A stretch of DNA of 64,000 bases from JBJMHZ01 sp045807125 (lineage in GTDB: Bacteria > Actinomycetota > Actinomycetes > JAWWOL01), in NCBI GenBank assembly GCA_045807125.1, contig JBJMHZ010000035.1, positions 1-64,000 of the forward strand, read 5' to 3'. The notes below the pieces were generated by a model. That model was given only the letters and a program-made list of their open reading frames with translations. It did no database searches and was not told where the DNA came from. Position numbers and translations under genes: made by a program. Below, one piece after another: positions 17,817 to 26,615 of this stretch. Position 1 is the stretch's first letter. Each line of letters begins with the position of its first letter.

Positions 17817-19319
17817 ATGCGACCCCACCGGCTGCTCGCGGCGCTGCTGGTCGCGCTCCCGGTCGCGATCGTCGCCACCCTCGTCATGGGCACGGGGGTG
17901 GCGCGGGCGCACGCCGAGCTCATCGACAGCGACCCGGCCAACGGAGCGCGGCTGGCGCGGCCGCCGGCGCTCGTCACGCTGCTGTTCGACGAGCAGGTGC
18001 AGGTGCGGCCGGGCGCGCTGCGCGTGCTCGGCAGCGAGGGCGGCGACGTGGCGACGGGCGAGCCCTTCCACCCGGACGGCGATCCCGCCCGGGTGAGCGT
18101 CCGGCTGCGGCGCGGCCTGCCGGACGGCAGCTACGTCGTCCGGTACGCCGCGGTCTCCGCCGACGGGCACCCGATCGGGGGCGCCGCGGCCTTCGTCGTC
18201 GGCGACGGGCCACTGATCGACGCCAGCGGGGCGCCGACCGATGCGCGCGGCACCGACCCCGTGGTCGGCGCGGCGTACGCCGCCTCGCGCTGGGTCGCGT
18301 TCTGCGGCCTGGCCGGGCTCGGCTCGCTCGTCTTCGTCGCCGCCTGCTGGCGCGCCGGCGCGACCCACCCGCGGGTCAGGCGGCTCGTGGGCGGCGCTTG
18401 GCTGGCCGCGAGCGCCGGCTCGGTCGCGACGCTGCTGCTGCAGGGCCCGTACGGCGCCCGGCGCGGGATCGGCGCGGCGCTGTCCGGCGACCTGCTCGGC
18501 GACACGCTGGCCCTGCCGGTCGGCAAGGTGCTGATGCTGCGCCTCGTCGCGCTCGTGGCCCTCGCCTGGGTCGCCGCCGGCATGACCGGCCTGCTCGGCA
18601 CCCCGGCGCGGGACGCCGTCGGCGGCGGCCGGCCCGCCGAGACCGCCGGGCTGCTCATCGCGCTGCCGCTGCTCGGCGGCTTCGCCGGCGCCGGTCACGC
18701 GGAGAGCGGCTCCCAGCCGACCGCCGTGGTCATCAGCAACATGATCCACGTCGGCGCCATGGCGACCTGGGTCGGCGGGCTGCTGACTCTGGCGCTGGTC
18801 ATGCTGCCCGGCGCCCCCCAGCGCGACCTGGCGGCGGCGCTGCCGCCCTTCGGCCGGCTGGCCACCTGGTCGGTGGCCGTCGTCGTCGGGACCGGGTGCT
18901 ACCAGGCCTGGCGGCAGGTCGGGTCGCTGCCCGCGACGTGGGAGACCGGCTACGGGCGGTTGCTGCTCGCCAAGATCGCCGGTGTCATGACCGTCTGCCT
19001 GCTCGGACTCGTGAGCAGCCGCGCCGTCCGGCGGGGCCTCCTGCCCCGCGCCCGGCCGGCGGTGGTGGAGCCGTCGCTGCGGCTGGCCGCCGGCGGCACC
19101 GCGGGCAGGGCGGCCACCGCCCACCCGTCCTCGCCGGCGTCGCGGCTCGCCTGGGAGGTCTTCGAGCCGGGGGCGCTGCGCCGCCTGCGCGCCGCGGCCA
19201 CCGCGGAGGCGGCGGTGTCCGTGGTCGTCCTGCTGCTCTCCGCGCTGCTGGTGTCGACCGCACCGCCGCGGCTGTCCGCCGGGCCGGTGGCGCCTCTCGG
19301 CTCGGCGTGGCTGCAGTGA
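17817..19319 (+). CDS. CopC-CopD fusion, copper transport/resistance membrane protein
   Basis: A 500-residue protein. A signal peptide ending GVARA is followed directly by HAELIDSDPANGARL, so cleavage would expose the N-terminal His used by CopC domains to bind Cu(II); a second ligand is likely the His of SADGHPIGGAAAFVV. This CopC domain (about 32-125) is joined to a CopD domain of about eight helices, including GFAGAGHAESGSQ and NMIHVGAMATWVGGLL with conserved histidines. CopCD proteins handle copper across the cytoplasmic membrane. The ATG lies 14 bp after the His-rich membrane protein gene. Confidence 0.88.
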   Translation: MRPHRLLAALLVALPVAIVATLVMGTGVARAHAELIDSDPANGARLARPPALVTLLFDEQVQVRPGALRVLGSEGGDVATGEPFHPDGDPARVSVRLRRGLPDGSYVVRYAAVSADGHPIGGAAAFVVGDGPLIDASGAPTDARGTDPVVGAAYAASRWVAFCGLAGLGSLVFVAACWRAGATHPRVRRLVGGAWLAASAGSVATLLLQGPYGARRGIGAALSGDLLGDTLALPVGKVLMLRLVALVALAWVAAGMTGLLGTPARDAVGGGRPAETAGLLIALPLLGGFAGAGHAESGSQPTAVVISNMIHVGAMATWVGGLLTLALVMLPGAPQRDLAAALPPFGRLATWSVAVVVGTGCYQAWRQVGSLPATWETGYGRLLLAKIAGVMTVCLLGLVSSRAVRRGLLPRARPAVVEPSLRLAAGGTAGRAATAHPSSPASRLAWEVFEPGALRRLRAAATAEAAVSVVVLLLSALLVSTAPPRLSAGPVAPLGSAWLQ

Positions 19320-19485
19320 CCGGGAGATCGCCGCGTCCGGTCCGGAGGGTGGCGTGCGGAAGCGCCCTCCGAACGAGTACCGTGGTAGGAAGCTGCGGGC
19401 AGCCTCAGAACGAGCCCCGTCGCTGTCACGTCATGCGTCGAGTCCGGGGCACGCTGCCGCCCCGATCACCGAGGGGGTCGAGCCA

Positions 19486-19713
19486 ATGGGGCGCGGCCGG
19501 GCCAAGGCCAAGCAGACGAAGGTCGCCCGCGAGCTGAAGTACAACAGCGGCGGGACCGACCTCAACCGCCTGCGCGAGGAGCTCATCGGCGCCCCGCCGC
19601 CGCCGGCCGCCGAGCCCGAGGCCGACGAGCCGGACGAGGAGTACGTCGACCCCTACGCTGACATCTACGGCGACGACGATGACGAGGACGACGAGACCGG
19701 CCGCTCGGCCTGA
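19486..19713 (+). CDS. DUF3073 family small protein
   Basis: A 75-residue protein starting MGRGRAKAKQTKVARELKY, the conserved basic N-terminus of DUF3073, followed by NSGGTDLNRLREELIG and a very acidic tail (DPYADIYGDDDDEDDE). The ATG at 19486 has GAGGGGG eight bases upstream; the in-frame extension to 19354 is non-conserved. The family occurs widely in actinobacteria next to purM/purF, as here (convergent with purM). Its function is unknown; the basic head and acidic tail could suit a nucleic-acid or ribosome partner, but that is speculation. Confidence 0.9.
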   Translation: MGRGRAKAKQTKVARELKYNSGGTDLNRLREELIGAPPPPAAEPEADEPDEEYVDPYADIYGDDDDEDDETGRSA

Positions 19714-19753
19714 TCCCGACCAGCTTTCCTGACGATCAAGGCCCGTACCCGGC

Positions 19754-20842
19754 TCAGCCGGCGTGCCCGGAGACCAGGCGGGCCCGGCCGTCGCCCTCGC
19801 CGACCGTGCCGGCCACCCACGCGGTGACGTGCCGCGCGGTGAGCACGGCGAGCGCCCGCTCGGCGTCGGCCGCGGCGACCAGGGCCACCATCCCGACGCC
19901 CATGTTGAACGTCCGCTCCATCTCCTCGTCGCTCACCCGGCCCCGGTCGGCGACGAGCCGGAAGATCGGCGGCACCGCCCACGTCGAGCGGTCGAGGACG
20001 GCGTCGAGCTGCGGCGGGAGGACGCGCGAGACGTTGGCCGCCAGCCCGCCGCCCGTGACATGGGCGAACGCGTGCACGTCGCACTCGGGGATCAGGGCGA
20101 GGCAGTCCTTGGCGTACACCCGGGTCGGGGTGAGCAGCGCCTCGCCGAGCGACCCCGCGTCGCCCAGCTCGTCGAGCTCGGCGTCGAGCCGCAGCCGGGC
20201 ACCCTGCAGCAGCACGTGCCGAACGAGCGCGTAGCCGTTGGAGTGCAGGCCGCTCGACGCCATGGCGATGACCACGTCGCCGTCGCGCACCCGCTCGGCG
20301 CCGAGGACGTCGTCGGCGTCGACGATGCCGACGCCCGCCCCGGCCAGGTCGTACTCGTCCGGCGCCATGATCCCCGGGTGCTCGGCGGTCTCGCCGCCGA
20401 CGAGGGCGCATCCGGCCAGCCGGCAACCCTCCGCGACGCCGCCGACGATCTCGGCCATCCGCTCGGGCACCACCTGGCCGCAGGCGATGTAGTCGAGCAG
20501 GAACAGCGGCTCGGCCCCGCACACGACGATGTCGTCGACCACCATGCCCACCAGGTCGATGCCGACCGTGTCGTGCTTGTCCATCGCCTGGGCGATGGTC
20601 AGCTTGGTGCCGACCCCGTCGGTCGACGAGGCGAGCAGCGGCCGCCGGTAGCGGGCGAAGTCCACCGCGAACAGGCCGGCGAAGCCGCCGATGTCGGCCA
20701 CGACCTCCGGCCGGCTCGCGTTGGCGACCTTGGCCCTCATCAGCTCGACCGCCCGGTCGCCGGCGGTGATGTCGACCCCGGCCGCCGCGTACGTCGCGGG
20801 CTGGTCGCCCCCGTCGGGCTCCGGCGGCTGCCGCCCGGTCAT
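19754..20842 (-). CDS. purM: Phosphoribosylformylglycinamidine cyclo-ligase (AIR synthetase)
   Basis: A 362-residue enzyme for step five of purine synthesis: ATP-dependent ring closure of FGAM to aminoimidazole ribonucleotide. Family sequence is evident: LASSTDGVGTKLTIAQ, DLVGMVVDDIVVCGAEPLFLLDY, GGETAEHPG and ASSGLHSNGYALVRH. The ATG at 20842 overlaps the purF stop by 4 bp (ATGA), so translation is coupled. A much longer in-frame extension upstream is only the shadow of purF. It is the last gene of the minus-strand purine run and converges on DUF3073. Confidence 0.96.
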   Translation of the reverse strand: MTGRQPPEPDGGDQPATYAAAGVDITAGDRAVELMRAKVANASRPEVVADIGGFAGLFAVDFARYRRPLLASSTDGVGTKLTIAQAMDKHDTVGIDLVGMVVDDIVVCGAEPLFLLDYIACGQVVPERMAEIVGGVAEGCRLAGCALVGGETAEHPGIMAPDEYDLAGAGVGIVDADDVLGAERVRDGDVVIAMASSGLHSNGYALVRHVLLQGARLRLDAELDELGDAGSLGEALLTPTRVYAKDCLALIPECDVHAFAHVTGGGLAANVSRVLPPQLDAVLDRSTWAVPPIFRLVADRGRVSDEEMERTFNMGVGMVALVAAADAERALAVLTARHVTAWVAGTVGEGDGRARLVSGHAG

Positions 20843-22392
20843 GGCCGGCTCAGCGCGTCCTCCGCACCACCGGCGGGGACCAGGGCCGGCGGCCGCTCGT
20901 CGCGCCGCACCGACTCGGCGATCCCCTCGAGCAGGTGCTTGCCGATGAGGTCGAGGTCGGGCAGCGCGATGGGGTAGCGCCCGTCGAAGCAGGCCGTGCA
21001 CAGCCGCTCGGCCGGGACGGTGGTCGCCTCGACGAGCCCCTCGAGCGACACGTAGCCGAGCGAGTCGGCCCCGATCGAGGCGCGGATGCCGTCCACGTCG
21101 AGCCCGCTCGCGATCAGCTCGGCCCTGGTCGCGAAGTCGATGCCGTAGTAGCAGGGCCACTGCACCGGCGGCGACGAGATGCGCACGTGCACCTCGACGG
21201 CCCCGGCCTCGCGCAGCATCCGCACCAGGGCGCGCTGCGTGTTGCCGCGCACGATCGAGTCGTCGACGACCACGAGCCGCTTGCCCTTCAGCGTCTCGCG
21301 CAGCGGGTTGAGCTTCAGCCGGATGCCGAGCTGGCGGATCGTCTGCGACGGCTGGATGAACGTGCGGCCGACGTAGCTGTTCTTGACCAGGCCGACGCCA
21401 TACGGGATGCCGGACGCCTCGGCGTAGCCGATCGCCGCCGGCGTCCCCGACTCGGGCACCGGGATGACGAGGTCGGCCTCGGCCGGCGCCTCCCGCGCGA
21501 GCCGACGCCCCACCGAGACCCGCGTCTCGTGGACGCTGCGGCCCGAGATGCGGGTGTCCGGCCGGGCGAGGTAGACGTGCTCGAACAGGCAGCCCCTCGG
21601 CGTGGCCGGCGCGAAGCGGTAGGACCGCAGCCCGTGCTCGTCGACCGCGATCAGCTCGCCGGGCTCCACCTCGCGCACGAAGCTGGCGCCGACGATGTCG
21701 AGCGCCGCCGTCTCGCTCGCCACCACCCAGCCGCGCTCCAGGCGGCCGAGCACCAGCGGCCGCACGCCGTACGGGTCGCGCGCGGCGAGCAGCGTGCCCT
21801 CGTCCATGAACGTCAGCGCGTACGCGCCGGACAGCCGCGGCAGCACGCGGACGGCGGCCTCCTCCAGCGGGAGGTCGGGCTGGGTCGACAGCAGCCAGGT
21901 GATCAGGTCGCTGTCGGTGGTGGAGCCGTTGGACGGCCCACCCTGCGCCACCAGCTCGGCGGCGAGCTGGGCGGTGTTGGTGAGGTTGCCGTTGTGGGCG
22001 AGCGCGACCGATCCGGTCGCCGACGAGCGGAAGGCGGGCTGCGCATTCTCCCAGGTGCAGGCGCCGGTCGTCGAGTAGCGGGTGTGCCCGATGCCGACGT
22101 GGCCGGTCATCGTCGACAGCGTCGCCTCGTCGAAGACCTGGGCGACCAGCCCGAGATCCTTGTAGACGACGACGGTGCCGCCGTCGCTGACCGCCATGCC
22201 GGCGGCCTCCTGGCCGCGGTGCTGGAGCGCGTAGAGCCCGAAGTAGATGAGCTTCGCGACCTCCTCGTCCGGGGCCCAGACGCCGAAGACGCCGCAGGCG
22301 TCCTTCGGGGCAGGCTCGACCGGCTCGTCCTGGGAAAGGCCGGGATTGTCGTGGGAGAGGCTTGCAGTGGGCGGGCGGGAGCCGGTCGGCAC
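20839..22392 (-). CDS. purF: Amidophosphoribosyltransferase
   Basis: A 517-residue glutamine PRPP amidotransferase, the committing step of purine synthesis. The GTG at 22392 follows AGGAG by 8 nt. A propeptide of about 33 residues precedes the catalytic Cys of CGVFGVWAP, as in PurF enzymes that are auto-processed. The glutaminase domain shows RYSTTG and AHNGNLTN. The phosphoribosyltransferase domain has the PRPP loop VVVDDSIVRGNT. Cysteines in RGCLFEHVYLARPD, WPCYYGID and RLCTACFDG fit the 4Fe-4S ligands of the Bacillus/actinobacterial class, so oxygen lability is expected. It overlaps purM. Confidence 0.97.
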   Translation of the reverse strand: MPTGSRPPTASLSHDNPGLSQDEPVEPAPKDACGVFGVWAPDEEVAKLIYFGLYALQHRGQEAAGMAVSDGGTVVVYKDLGLVAQVFDEATLSTMTGHVGIGHTRYSTTGACTWENAQPAFRSSATGSVALAHNGNLTNTAQLAAELVAQGGPSNGSTTDSDLITWLLSTQPDLPLEEAAVRVLPRLSGAYALTFMDEGTLLAARDPYGVRPLVLGRLERGWVVASETAALDIVGASFVREVEPGELIAVDEHGLRSYRFAPATPRGCLFEHVYLARPDTRISGRSVHETRVSVGRRLAREAPAEADLVIPVPESGTPAAIGYAEASGIPYGVGLVKNSYVGRTFIQPSQTIRQLGIRLKLNPLRETLKGKRLVVVDDSIVRGNTQRALVRMLREAGAVEVHVRISSPPVQWPCYYGIDFATRAELIASGLDVDGIRASIGADSLGYVSLEGLVEATTVPAERLCTACFDGRYPIALPDLDLIGKHLLEGIAESVRRDERPPALVPAGGAEDALSRP

Positions 22393-22851
22393 TGCGGAAT
22401 CTCCTGGTGGATCGGGACACCCGATGCTGCGGCGTCGGCCATGGGGGGAAGCCGTCGGGCCCAGTGTAGCGGCGGGCTCGGACGCCGGGCGGCGCGACCG
22501 CGGCGCGTCGAATCGCCGCGCCGTGCGCCGATGCCCGGAAAGCCCTTGCGCCGCGGGCCGCGGTGAGGTGCGATGTACCCCACGTCGACGGGCCAGCGCT
22601 CGTCGCCCGATACGGAGGGCCGCCCCACCTGACGCGCCCCCGCGGCTAGCGCCGCGGACGTGGTTCGCTCGGTGTTGGTGCGGCCCTTCTCGTCTCTCTC
22701 CCGCTCCGCTTGCCCCACCCTGCCCCGACGCCGAGGGAGGTCGGACTCGAGCGAGTCCTCGAAGCTGGACAGCCCGGGGAGCCGGCGCAACCGGCGAGGC
22801 CGCGCGAGCCGGCTCGTGGGAGGCGTTGACGCCGTCCGGCGATCGTCGCAC
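22393..22851 (-). other. Purine gene leader region upstream of purF
   Basis: About 460 bp between purF and the MDMPI-like gene, with no convincing gene on either strand. It contains the purF ribosome-binding site and a compact hairpin at 22640-22657 (CCGCGGC-TAGC-GCCGCGG). The length suggests a promoter or leader for purF-purM separate from the upstream purine genes. No known riboswitch was recognised. Confidence 0.5.
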
Positions 22852-23574
22852 TCAGAGCAGCGGCAGGTACGGAGCCAGGTCGGCCCGGTTGCCGCTGGCG
22901 CTGACCTGACCGGCGGCCACCGCGCCGTCCCACCCCAGCCGGCCGCAGGCCAGCTCGACCCAGGCCACCGGCTCCGTCTCGACGACATTGGGCGGCGTGC
23001 CGCGGGTGTGCACCGGACCGGCCACGCACTGCACCGCGGCGTGCGGCGGCACCCGCAGCTCGACGGTGCGGCCCGGCTCGCGGGCGGCGAGCAGGTCGGC
23101 CAGGGCCTGCGCCGCGATCCGCAGCGCAGTCCGGTCCGGCTCCACCGGCGCGGGCAGGTCGAGCCCGTGGACGACCGCCTCCACCACCCGGGTCACCAGG
23201 TGATCGGTGAGCCGCATCGCGCCGGCGGCGACCTCGATCGTGCGGCCGGCCGGGGCGGCGGCCAGCGCGGGCATCACCTCCGCCACCGCGGCGGCAAGGT
23301 CGTACGGCGGGTCCGGCTCGGGCGCGCCGGCGGCCCAGTAGGCCGCCAGGTCGACCGTCGCGCGGGGCGGGGCCAAGCGGGACAGCCCGTCGGCCAGCCG
23401 CCGCACGGTGCCGGTGACGTGGCCGCCGAGCCGGGCGACGTCCCACCCGGGCAGCCGGACGGCCGCCTCGGGGTCGGCCGCCATCGCAGCCTCGAGGGCC
23501 GGCACGAGCAGCGCCCACTGGGCGCCGAGCGCCGCGCGCACCACGAGGTCGTCGTACCGGCGGGCGCGCGGCAT
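22852..23574 (-). CDS. Maleylpyruvate isomerase-fold (MDMPI/DinB-like) protein, sterol-carrier type
   Basis: A 240-residue protein. The N-terminal part has LPGWDVARLGGHVTGTVRRL and later RVVEAVVHGLDLPAPV, the Trp...His and His-containing motifs of the mycothiol-dependent maleylpyruvate isomerase/DinB four-helix fold, whose histidines bind a divalent metal. The C-terminal 80 residues (from TVELRVPP) resemble the SCP2-like domain often fused to it. It lies 17 bp after purL within the purine run. The substrate is unknown; mycothiol-related detoxification is only a family-based guess. Confidence 0.7.
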   Translation of the reverse strand: MPRARRYDDLVVRAALGAQWALLVPALEAAMAADPEAAVRLPGWDVARLGGHVTGTVRRLADGLSRLAPPRATVDLAAYWAAGAPEPDPPYDLAAAVAEVMPALAAAPAGRTIEVAAGAMRLTDHLVTRVVEAVVHGLDLPAPVEPDRTALRIAAQALADLLAAREPGRTVELRVPPHAAVQCVAGPVHTRGTPPNVVETEPVAWVELACGRLGWDGAVAAGQVSASGNRADLAPYLPLL

Positions 23575-23591
23575 CGCCGGTCAGCCGGCCC

Positions 23592-25859
23592 TCAGCCGAC
23601 GGAGGCCGGCAGCGTGGCCTCGGCGGCCGAGCGCAGCTCCGCCACCGCCACCGAGAAGAGCCCCGTCAGCTCGAGGGCGGCGCGCGCCCCACCGTCGGTC
23701 ACCTCGCCGAGGCGGGTCACCGGCACGCCGAGCCGCTCGCCCAGCGCGAGCAGCCGGGGCAGCGCGTCGTCCCGCACCGTCACGAGGCAGCGGGCGGTCG
23801 ACTCGCTGAGCAGCGCCACGAACGGGTCGGCGCCGGCCGGCAGGTCGACGCGCGCACCGAGGCCCCTGCGCAGGCACGACTCGACGAGCGCCTGAGCCAG
23901 CCCGCCGTCGGACAGGTCGTGCGCGCCGGTCAGCAGCGAGTCGCGGGCGGCGGTCACCAAGACGTCCGCGAGCCGGCGCTCCGCGTCGAGGTCGACCCGC
24001 GGCGGTCGGCCACCGAGATGGCGGTGCGCGACCCAGGCCCACTGCGAGCCGCCGAGCTCGTCGCGGGTCTCGCCGAGCAGCAGCACGGCGTCGCCCGCGG
24101 CGGCGAACCCGCCCGGCACCCGGCGCGCGACGTCGTCGATCAGCCCGAGGACCCCGATGACCGGCGTGGGGTGGATCGCCGTCGAGCCGGTCTGGTTGTA
24201 GAAGCTCACGTTGCCACCGGTCACCGGCGTGCCGAGCGCCAGGCAGCCGTCGGCCAGCCCGCGCACCGCCTCGGCGAACTGCCACATCACCTCGGGGTCC
24301 TCGGGGCTGCCGAAGTTCAGGCAGTTGGTGACCGCGACCGGCACGGCGCCGGTGGTCGCCACGTTGCGGTACGCCTCCGCGAGGGCGAGCTGCGCGCCGG
24401 CGTACGGGTCGAGCGCCGCGTAGCGACCGTTGCCGTCGGTCGACAGTGCGATGCCCCGTCCCGTCCGCTCGTCGATGCGCACCACCCCGGCGTCGTCCGG
24501 CATCGCGAGCACCGTGTTGCCGAGGACGTAGCGGTCGTACTGCTCGGTCACCCAGCGCTTCGAGCACAGGTCGGGCGAGCCGGCGAGCGCGAGGACGGCG
24601 GCGCGCAGCTCGTCGCCGCCGGCCGGGCGGCGCAGCCGGGCCGGGTCGTCGGCCTGCAGGGCGTCGAGGCCGGCCGGGCGGGCGAGCGGCCGCTCGTACA
24701 CCGGGCCGTCGTCGGCGAGCGACGCGGGCGGCACGTCGACGACGAGGTCGCCGTGCCAGGTCACCTCCAGCCGGCCAGTGCCGGTCACCTCGCCGATCAC
24801 CGTCGCGAGCGCGCCCCAGCGGGCGCAGACCGCCAGCACCTCGTCGACGTCGGCAGGCGCGACGATCGCGAGCATGCGCTCCTGGGACTCGCTGGTGAGC
24901 ACCTCCAGCGGCAGCATCGACGGCTCGCGCAGCGGCACCCGGTCGAGCTGGACGCGCATGCCTGACCGACCGTGCGACGCCGTCTCGCTCGTGGCGCAGG
25001 TGAGGCCGGCTCCGCCGAGGTCCTGGATGCCGGTGACGAGCCCGCGCTCGAACAGCTCGAGGCAGCACTCGATCAGCACCTTCTCCATGAACGGGTCGCC
25101 GACCTGGACCGACGGTCGCCGGACCGACCCTGCTCCCTCGCCGTCGAACGTCGCGCTCGCCAGCACCGAGACCCCGCCGATGCCGTCGCGACCGGTGCGC
25201 GCGCCGATCAGCACGACCTGGTTGCCAGGCCCCTCGGCCCGCGCGAGCTGGATGCGGTCGGCCGGCAGCACGCCGACGCAGAGCGCGTTGACCAGCGGGT
25301 TGCCCTGGTAGCTGGGGTCGAACGCCAGCTCGCCGCCGACGTTAGGCAGGCCGAGGCAGTTGCCGTACGACCCCACTCCGTGGACCACGCCGCGCACCAG
25401 CCGCCGGGTGTCGGGGTGGTCCAGGTCGCCGAAGCGCAGCGAGTCCATCACCGCGACCGGTCGGGCGCCCATCGTCAGGATGTCGCGGACGATGCCGCCG
25501 ACGCCGGTCGCGGCACCCTGGTGCGGCTCGACGTACGACGGATGGTTGTGGCTCTCGATCTTGAAGGTGACGGCGATGCCGTCGCCCACGTCGATGACGC
25601 CGGCGTTCTCGCCCATGCCGACGAGCAGCCGCTCGGTGGCCGGGGCCTGCTCGCCGAAGCGGCGCAGGTGCACCTTGCTCGACTTGTAGGAGCAGTGCTC
25701 GCTCCACATGACCGCGTACATGGCCAGCTCGGTGTCGGTGGGCCGCCGCCCGAGGATCTCGCGGATGCGCGCGTGCTCGTCGTCCTTCAGGCCGAGCTCG
25801 GCCCAGGGCTGCTCGGCGTCCGGGTCCTTCGCCGCCTGCTCGACGGTCTCGTAGCTCAC
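23592..25859 (-). CDS. purL: Phosphoribosylformylglycinamidine synthase subunit PurL
   Basis: The 755-residue small-type PurL, which converts FGAR to FGAM with ammonia from PurQ and needs PurS. It has MWSEHCSYKSSKVHLRRF, FKIESHNHPSYVEPHQGAATGVGG and GDSL-like regions, with two AIR-synthetase-type halves (second half includes GNVSFYNQTGST and GAHDLSDGG). The length excludes the fused glutaminase of the large PurL. The GTG start overlaps the purQ stop by 4 bp. Confidence 0.97.
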   Translation of the reverse strand: MSYETVEQAAKDPDAEQPWAELGLKDDEHARIREILGRRPTDTELAMYAVMWSEHCSYKSSKVHLRRFGEQAPATERLLVGMGENAGVIDVGDGIAVTFKIESHNHPSYVEPHQGAATGVGGIVRDILTMGARPVAVMDSLRFGDLDHPDTRRLVRGVVHGVGSYGNCLGLPNVGGELAFDPSYQGNPLVNALCVGVLPADRIQLARAEGPGNQVVLIGARTGRDGIGGVSVLASATFDGEGAGSVRRPSVQVGDPFMEKVLIECCLELFERGLVTGIQDLGGAGLTCATSETASHGRSGMRVQLDRVPLREPSMLPLEVLTSESQERMLAIVAPADVDEVLAVCARWGALATVIGEVTGTGRLEVTWHGDLVVDVPPASLADDGPVYERPLARPAGLDALQADDPARLRRPAGGDELRAAVLALAGSPDLCSKRWVTEQYDRYVLGNTVLAMPDDAGVVRIDERTGRGIALSTDGNGRYAALDPYAGAQLALAEAYRNVATTGAVPVAVTNCLNFGSPEDPEVMWQFAEAVRGLADGCLALGTPVTGGNVSFYNQTGSTAIHPTPVIGVLGLIDDVARRVPGGFAAAGDAVLLLGETRDELGGSQWAWVAHRHLGGRPPRVDLDAERRLADVLVTAARDSLLTGAHDLSDGGLAQALVESCLRRGLGARVDLPAGADPFVALLSESTARCLVTVRDDALPRLLALGERLGVPVTRLGEVTDGGARAALELTGLFSVAVAELRSAAEATLPASVG

Positions 25860-26527
25860 GTGGCGACCAGCGCCTTCAGCACCGACGTGAAGAAGCTCAA
25901 GCCGTCGTCGCTCGGGCCGGTGAGCGGGTCGACCGCGTGCTCGGGGTGCGGCATGAGGCCGACCACGTTGCCCGCCGGGCTGGCGATGCCGGCGATGTCG
26001 CGCAGCGCGCCGTTGGGGCAGGAGAGGTAGCGCGCCACCACCCGGCCGTCGCCCTCGAGCTCGTCGAGGGTGCGCTCGTCGGCGACGTAGCGGCCCTCGC
26101 CGTGCTTGACCGGCACGACGATCTCGTCACCCGGCGCGAACGCGGACGTCCACGCGGTCCGGGCGCTCTCGATGCGCACCACCTCGTCGCGGCAGACGTA
26201 CAGCTGCTCGTTGCGCACGAGCGCACCCGGCAGCAGGTGCGACTCGCACAGGATCTGGAAGCCGTTGCAGATGCCGAGGACCGGCATGCCGTCGCGCGCC
26301 GCGTCGGCCAAGCGGGACATCACCGGCGCGAACCGGGCGATGGCGCCGCAGCGCAGGTAGTCGCCGTAGGAGAACCCGCCGGGAAGGACGACCGCGTCGA
26401 CGCCCTTGAGGTCGGCGTCGCCGTGCCACAGGGCGACCGGCTCGGCGCCGGCCAGGCCGACCGCGCGCGCCGCATCGCGGTCGTCGAGGGAGCCAGGGAA
26501 GGTCACGACGCCGACACGAGCGGGCAT
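25856..26527 (-). CDS. purQ: Phosphoribosylformylglycinamidine synthase subunit PurQ (glutaminase)
   Basis: A 223-residue class I glutamine amidotransferase that supplies ammonia to PurL. It begins with ARVGVVTFPGSLDDRDAARAV and has LPGGFSYGDYLRCGAIA, the nucleophile motif GICNGFQIL and the His/Glu pair in MPHPEHAVD. The ATG at 26527 is unambiguous. It overlaps purL, while the RsbW-like gene stands between it and purS. Confidence 0.97.
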   Translation of the reverse strand: MPARVGVVTFPGSLDDRDAARAVGLAGAEPVALWHGDADLKGVDAVVLPGGFSYGDYLRCGAIARFAPVMSRLADAARDGMPVLGICNGFQILCESHLLPGALVRNEQLYVCRDEVVRIESARTAWTSAFAPGDEIVVPVKHGEGRYVADERTLDELEGDGRVVARYLSCPNGALRDIAGIASPAGNVVGLMPHPEHAVDPLTGPSDDGLSFFTSVLKALVAT

Positions 26528-26615
26528 GGGCGATCACATCCGGGGAGCAGAGCGGTCGGTGCGACCCAGGCTACCCGAGCGGAGCGGCCGAGCCCGCCCG
26601 GCACGAGCGCAGCGC

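Noticed and set aside
19754..22420. 888-codon frame that could be read as a PurF-PurM fusion
   Set aside because: Its N-terminal part is an out-of-frame shadow of purF; purM starts at 20842 through a 4-bp overlap.
22247..22909. Plus-strand open frame across the purF leader
   Set aside because: Overlaps the 5' end of purF antisense, Arg/Pro/Ala-rich, no ribosome-binding site or recognisable motif.
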